Origin: Burkholderiaceae bacterium
GTDB taxonomy: Bacteria; Pseudomonadota; Gammaproteobacteria; Burkholderiales; Burkholderiaceae_F
Length of the DNA stretch: 35,278 bases
Assembly: GCA_019236735.1 (NCBI GenBank)
Contig: JAFAIM010000015.1
Span: 1 to 35,278, forward strand
Direction: 5' to 3'
The notes under the pieces are model-generated. The model was not told where the DNA came from and did no database searches. It saw nothing but the letters and a program-made list of their open reading frames with translations. Of the stretch, positions 32,531 to 35,278 are shown one piece after another. Both the position numbers and the translations under genes were made by a program. Numbering within the stretch: position 1 is the first letter of the stretch; each line of letters opens with the position of its first letter.

Positions 32531-35127
32531 CAGTCGTCCCGGACCGCGCGTACGGCGTCGATCGACAGAGCGCGCCGGCCGGCAGCGATCGATGTGACGG
32601 CTGCTGCGGCGAGCAGCGTTGCTGCCAGCAACAACACCGTGCGCACCGGTACGTGCAAATCCATCGACCAGTGGAAAGACTGTGGGTTGACGATCGCGAC
32701 CAGGATCCATGCGACTCCCAACCCCGCTGCCAGTCCGAGCGCTGCCGCCAGCAGCGTCACGAGCGTCGCCTCGGCCGCCAACAGTGACAGGATCTGGTGT
32801 CGCTGCACACCCAGGTGGCGCAGCATTCCGAACTCGCGCGTGCGCGCGATCGCCTGCGCCGAGAAGGTGGCCGCAAGTCCCCCAAGTCCAATAGCGATCG
32901 CGGCCCATTCCAGCAGATAAGTGACGCGGAACGTCCGATCGAATACGTGCAGGCTCAAGCGGCGGATCTCGGCCGGCTCCCAGAAGCGGGCCGCCGGCGC
33001 ATCGAGCTCGCTCAACAGTCGCTGCGCCACCGGCTGCGCAGCTTCGCCCGCCTTGAGCCACAGCGCCGCATCGGTGCGCGAAGTGTCGCCGGTGAGGCGC
33101 TCGTAATCGCGCACGTCGATGACGATGCTGCCATCCTGGCGCTGCCTCGCATAGTCGCGCCACACTCCGGCCACCGTCACTGCGACGCGCGTGGCTCCGA
33201 GCGGCAGCTGCAGTTCGCTTCCGGCTTGCGCGCCGAAACGGGCGACCACCGCTTCCGACACCCATACGGGGATCGCGAGCGGCGCTACCTGGCTGCTCGC
33301 GCCGACCAAAGGCAGCGTCGCTTGCGGGCGCGAGCGCTCGATCGCGCGCGCGATCAGCACCACGGGCGCGCGCGACGTGTCGAGCGCAACCGACAGCGAA
33401 CGCGAGAACTGCGCGCGCGCAACGGAAGGATCGGTCCGCATCCGTTCCAGGTCGCGCTCGGAAAAAATCGCGGTCGTGCCGCCGGGTGCAGCGCGCGCGT
33501 ACAAGTCCGCCGGCAATAGGCGCGAGAGCCACGCATCAAGCGACATCCGAAAGCTTGCGACCATCGTCGCCATCGCGACCATCAGCGCAAAGGAAGCGAG
33601 CACGCCTGCCGCGCCAACCGCGGCAAAGCGCGGCAGTCGCGCAAGGCGACTGGCAGCGAGCCAGGCCGGAGCGCCGCGCGCCGAGCGCAGCCGTGAGGAC
33701 ACTCGGTTCGCGAGCGGACCGAACAGAGTCGGTGCAACTATCGGCTGCAATGCAATCGTCGCCGTCAGCAGTACGCCGATCGAGGCATATGCGGCCAACG
33801 GTACGCCCCCCACCGGCGGCAGTGCGAGGAGGAGCGCCGCCAGCGCGAAGCCGATTGCTGCGACCCAACGGCGCGGCTGCTGCGAACCCGGCTGCGGCTC
33901 TGCTGCCGCTTTCAAGGCTGCAGCGGGCGGCTGCGCAGCAGCTTCGCGCGCCGGCAACCACGCGCCGCCGACTGCGGCCCCAACGCCGAGGGCAAAGAAC
34001 AGCACTGTTGCCACCAGGTCGATCGCCACGCGTGCTTGCGTGCCGCCGAAGTAGCCGGCGCCGAGGTCTCCGCCCAGCGTTCGCAGCAGCACGTCCGCCA
34101 GCAAAGCCCCTAGCGCTAGCCCGAGCAGCGCTCCGACGCTGCCGGCGATGGCCGCCTCGCCGATCAACATCCGCTCGACCTGGGCGCGCGTCGCGCCGAG
34201 CATCCGCAACAGAGCAAGCTGCGCCCTCCGCGCCACCACCGCCTGCGACTGGAGCGAGAACACCAGGAAGGCGCCTGTGAACAAGGCTACCAGCGCCAGC
34301 ACGTCCAGGTTCACGCGGTACGCCCGCGACGGCCCTTGTTCGCCGTCGGTGGCGGCTCGCGCGGGTTCGACGTTCAGGAAAGCCGGCAGCTGCCAGGCCC
34401 GCACCACGGCGTCGATGTCGACTTTGGGAGCGAATTTGACGTCGATGCGCGTGAGCCTCCCGAGTCTGTCCAGCCGCCACTGCGCGAATCCAAGGTCCAT
34501 CGTCGCGATCGCGTCGCGGACTGCAGGCAGCTCGCCGGCGATCGGCAGGCTCACACGTTTTGCTCCGACCACAAGCGCGATGCTGTCACCTGGCGTGCGG
34601 TGCAGCTGTGCAAGTGCCGCCGGCGAAACGAACAGGCTATCGCCGAGCAGTTCGGAGAGCGAATCGGACTGCTGCTGCGGCCCGCCTTCGGCCCGACTGC
34701 CGGCCGGCGCAGCTGCGACCAGATCCGGCTGTAAACGGGCGCTGCGCAGCGCGTCGATCCCGATGATGCGCAGCGCCGCCGCCCGTTCGGGAGCAAACCT
34801 AGCGTGCGACTGCGGTCCTGCATCGACTGCCGCATCCACCTCCAGCAGCGGAGCGGCCACCTCCACCGCCGGATCGGTCGCGATCCGCCGGTACCAGTTT
34901 TCGTCGAAACCGCCCGGAGGGCCGACCACGGAAACGTCGGCGGCGCCCGACAGGCTGCGCTCGGCCGCTGAGAATTCCGCCAGCGCGGAGGCATTGATAA
35001 GGTGCACAGCGCTGCCCAGTGCCACCCCGATCGCGATCGCCACCACCTGCACCAATGTCCGCGCGCGCTGCTGTCGCGCCAGGCCTCCGGCGAAATGCGC
35101 AAGCAGCCAGCGCGCCGCCGAGCTCAT
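32527..35127 (-). CDS. FtsX-family ABC transporter permease
   Basis: The 866-residue protein has the double-FtsX layout. A first helix (about 24-42) is followed by a 220-residue periplasmic region, then three helices with FTGAFLVFSLQSQAVVARRAQLALLRMLGATRAQVERMLIGE (about 285-330) and more helices to about 400. A central group of helices (about 420-530), a second periplasmic region and a final FtsX unit follow, with REFGMLRHLGVQRHQILSLL near the end. This is the AttE/LolC-like type of permease, which transduces ATP hydrolysis to lipid or lipoprotein handling rather than classical import. The upstream partner ATPase overlaps by four bases (ATGA), and the AttH-like gene overlaps its end. Confidence 0.93.
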   Translation of the reverse strand: MSSAARWLLAHFAGGLARQQRARTLVQVVAIAIGVALGSAVHLINASALAEFSAAERSLSGAADVSVVGPPGGFDENWYRRIATDPAVEVAAPLLEVDAAVDAGPQSHARFAPERAAALRIIGIDALRSARLQPDLVAAAPAGSRAEGGPQQQSDSLSELLGDSLFVSPAALAQLHRTPGDSIALVVGAKRVSLPIAGELPAVRDAIATMDLGFAQWRLDRLGRLTRIDVKFAPKVDIDAVVRAWQLPAFLNVEPARAATDGEQGPSRAYRVNLDVLALVALFTGAFLVFSLQSQAVVARRAQLALLRMLGATRAQVERMLIGEAAIAGSVGALLGLALGALLADVLLRTLGGDLGAGYFGGTQARVAIDLVATVLFFALGVGAAVGGAWLPAREAAAQPPAAALKAAAEPQPGSQQPRRWVAAIGFALAALLLALPPVGGVPLAAYASIGVLLTATIALQPIVAPTLFGPLANRVSSRLRSARGAPAWLAASRLARLPRFAAVGAAGVLASFALMVAMATMVASFRMSLDAWLSRLLPADLYARAAPGGTTAIFSERDLERMRTDPSVARAQFSRSLSVALDTSRAPVVLIARAIERSRPQATLPLVGASSQVAPLAIPVWVSEAVVARFGAQAGSELQLPLGATRVAVTVAGVWRDYARQRQDGSIVIDVRDYERLTGDTSRTDAALWLKAGEAAQPVAQRLLSELDAPAARFWEPAEIRRLSLHVFDRTFRVTYLLEWAAIAIGLGGLAATFSAQAIARTREFGMLRHLGVQRHQILSLLAAEATLVTLLAAALGLAAGLGVAWILVAIVNPQSFHWSMDLHVPVRTVLLLAATLLAAAAVTSIAAGRRALSIDAVRAVRDDW

Positions 35128-35278
35128 CGCGCGCGGGCCGTCGCCGCTTCGCGGCCGTCGGCGAGCTGACCGTGAGCAAGCCGCAACACCCGGTCCGCGT
35201 GGCGCGCGGCTGCCTCCGAGTGAGTGACCACGATCGTGGCGGCATCACCGGCGCGCGCGTTCGCGGCCAGCAGCGCAA
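35124..35278 (-). CDS. ABC transporter ATP-binding protein, C-terminal fragment (runs off the right edge)
   Basis: The last 50 residues of a protein on the minus strand end at TGA 35126-35124, overlapping the permease ATG. They read ALLAANARAGDAATIVVTHS, where VVTHS is the H-loop histidine of ABC ATPases. It is followed by EAAARHADRVLRLAHGQLAD, the usual LolD/MacB-type end. The Walker and signature motifs lie beyond the window. As the ATPase of the FtsX permease this protein would energise the system; family assignment is by the H-loop, the operon and the overlap. Confidence 0.85.
   Translation of the reverse strand, partial: ALLAANARAGDAATIVVTHSEAAARHADRVLRLAHGQLADGREAATARAR

Noticed and set aside
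32531-33532. N-terminal extension of the AttH-like protein
   Set aside because: It overlaps the FtsX permease in another frame; the signal peptide begins at GTG 32530.

Overview
The window looks like chromosome of a high-GC (about 60-65 % by eye) Gram-negative bacterium, most likely a betaproteobacterium of the Burkholderiales type. Pointers are a Pal-type OmpA lipoprotein, GcvA-like LysR regulators, DUF924, DUF427, DUF3300 and DUF4124 proteins, a Bkd-type 2-oxoacid dehydrogenase, and an ABC/AttH-like cell-envelope operon. The placement is inference; no rRNA or marker gene is present. I see no tRNA, rRNA, CRISPR array, insertion sequence, integrase or phage gene, so this is gene-dense chromosomal sequence rather than an island.

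Layout. 1-3.6 kb is a signalling locus: a response regulator running off the left edge (minus), then a degenerate receiver protein and a four-PAS hybrid histidine kinase on the plus strand. 3.8-5.1 kb holds three very small genes (two of them overlapping membrane peptides) and a short-chain dehydrogenase. 5.2-6.8 kb has a lone pal gene and a DMT-family transporter. 6.8-9.9 kb is a large kinase-receiver-kinase protein. 10-15.3 kb contains a NUDIX hydrolase, two MFS transporters, DUF427, a LysR regulator and DUF924. 15.3-19.1 kb has a ferritin-like/4Fe-4S/double-CDGSH fusion facing a patatin-like lipoprotein and a PEGA-like small protein, the two units being separated by a 17-bp perfect hairpin that contains both stop codons. 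19.3-21.2 kb is a divergent pirin/LysR pair around an inverted repeat. 21.5-25.8 kb has a secreted alpha/beta hydrolase with a good terminator, a DUF3300 protein and pcm. 25.9-30.5 kb is a Mut7-C protein, a DUF6494 gene nested in its reading frame, and the E1-alpha, E1-beta and E2 genes of a branched-chain-type 2-oxoacid dehydrogenase. 30.5-35.3 kb has two small secreted proteins and an ABC ATPase (cut by the right edge)/FtsX permease/AttH-like operon on the minus strand.

Genes that appear to work together are: the receiver and PAS kinase (overlapping ATGA); pirin and its divergent LysR regulator; patatin and the PEGA-like protein; the E1/E2 set (catabolism of branched-chain 2-oxoacids, E3 supplied from elsewhere); and the ATPase-permease-AttH set (overlapping ATGA and GTGA junctions). 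The most unusual items are the ferritin-like/CDGSH fusion, the fully nested DUF6494 gene, the symmetric stop-codon hairpin, and several very small genes that are easily missed.
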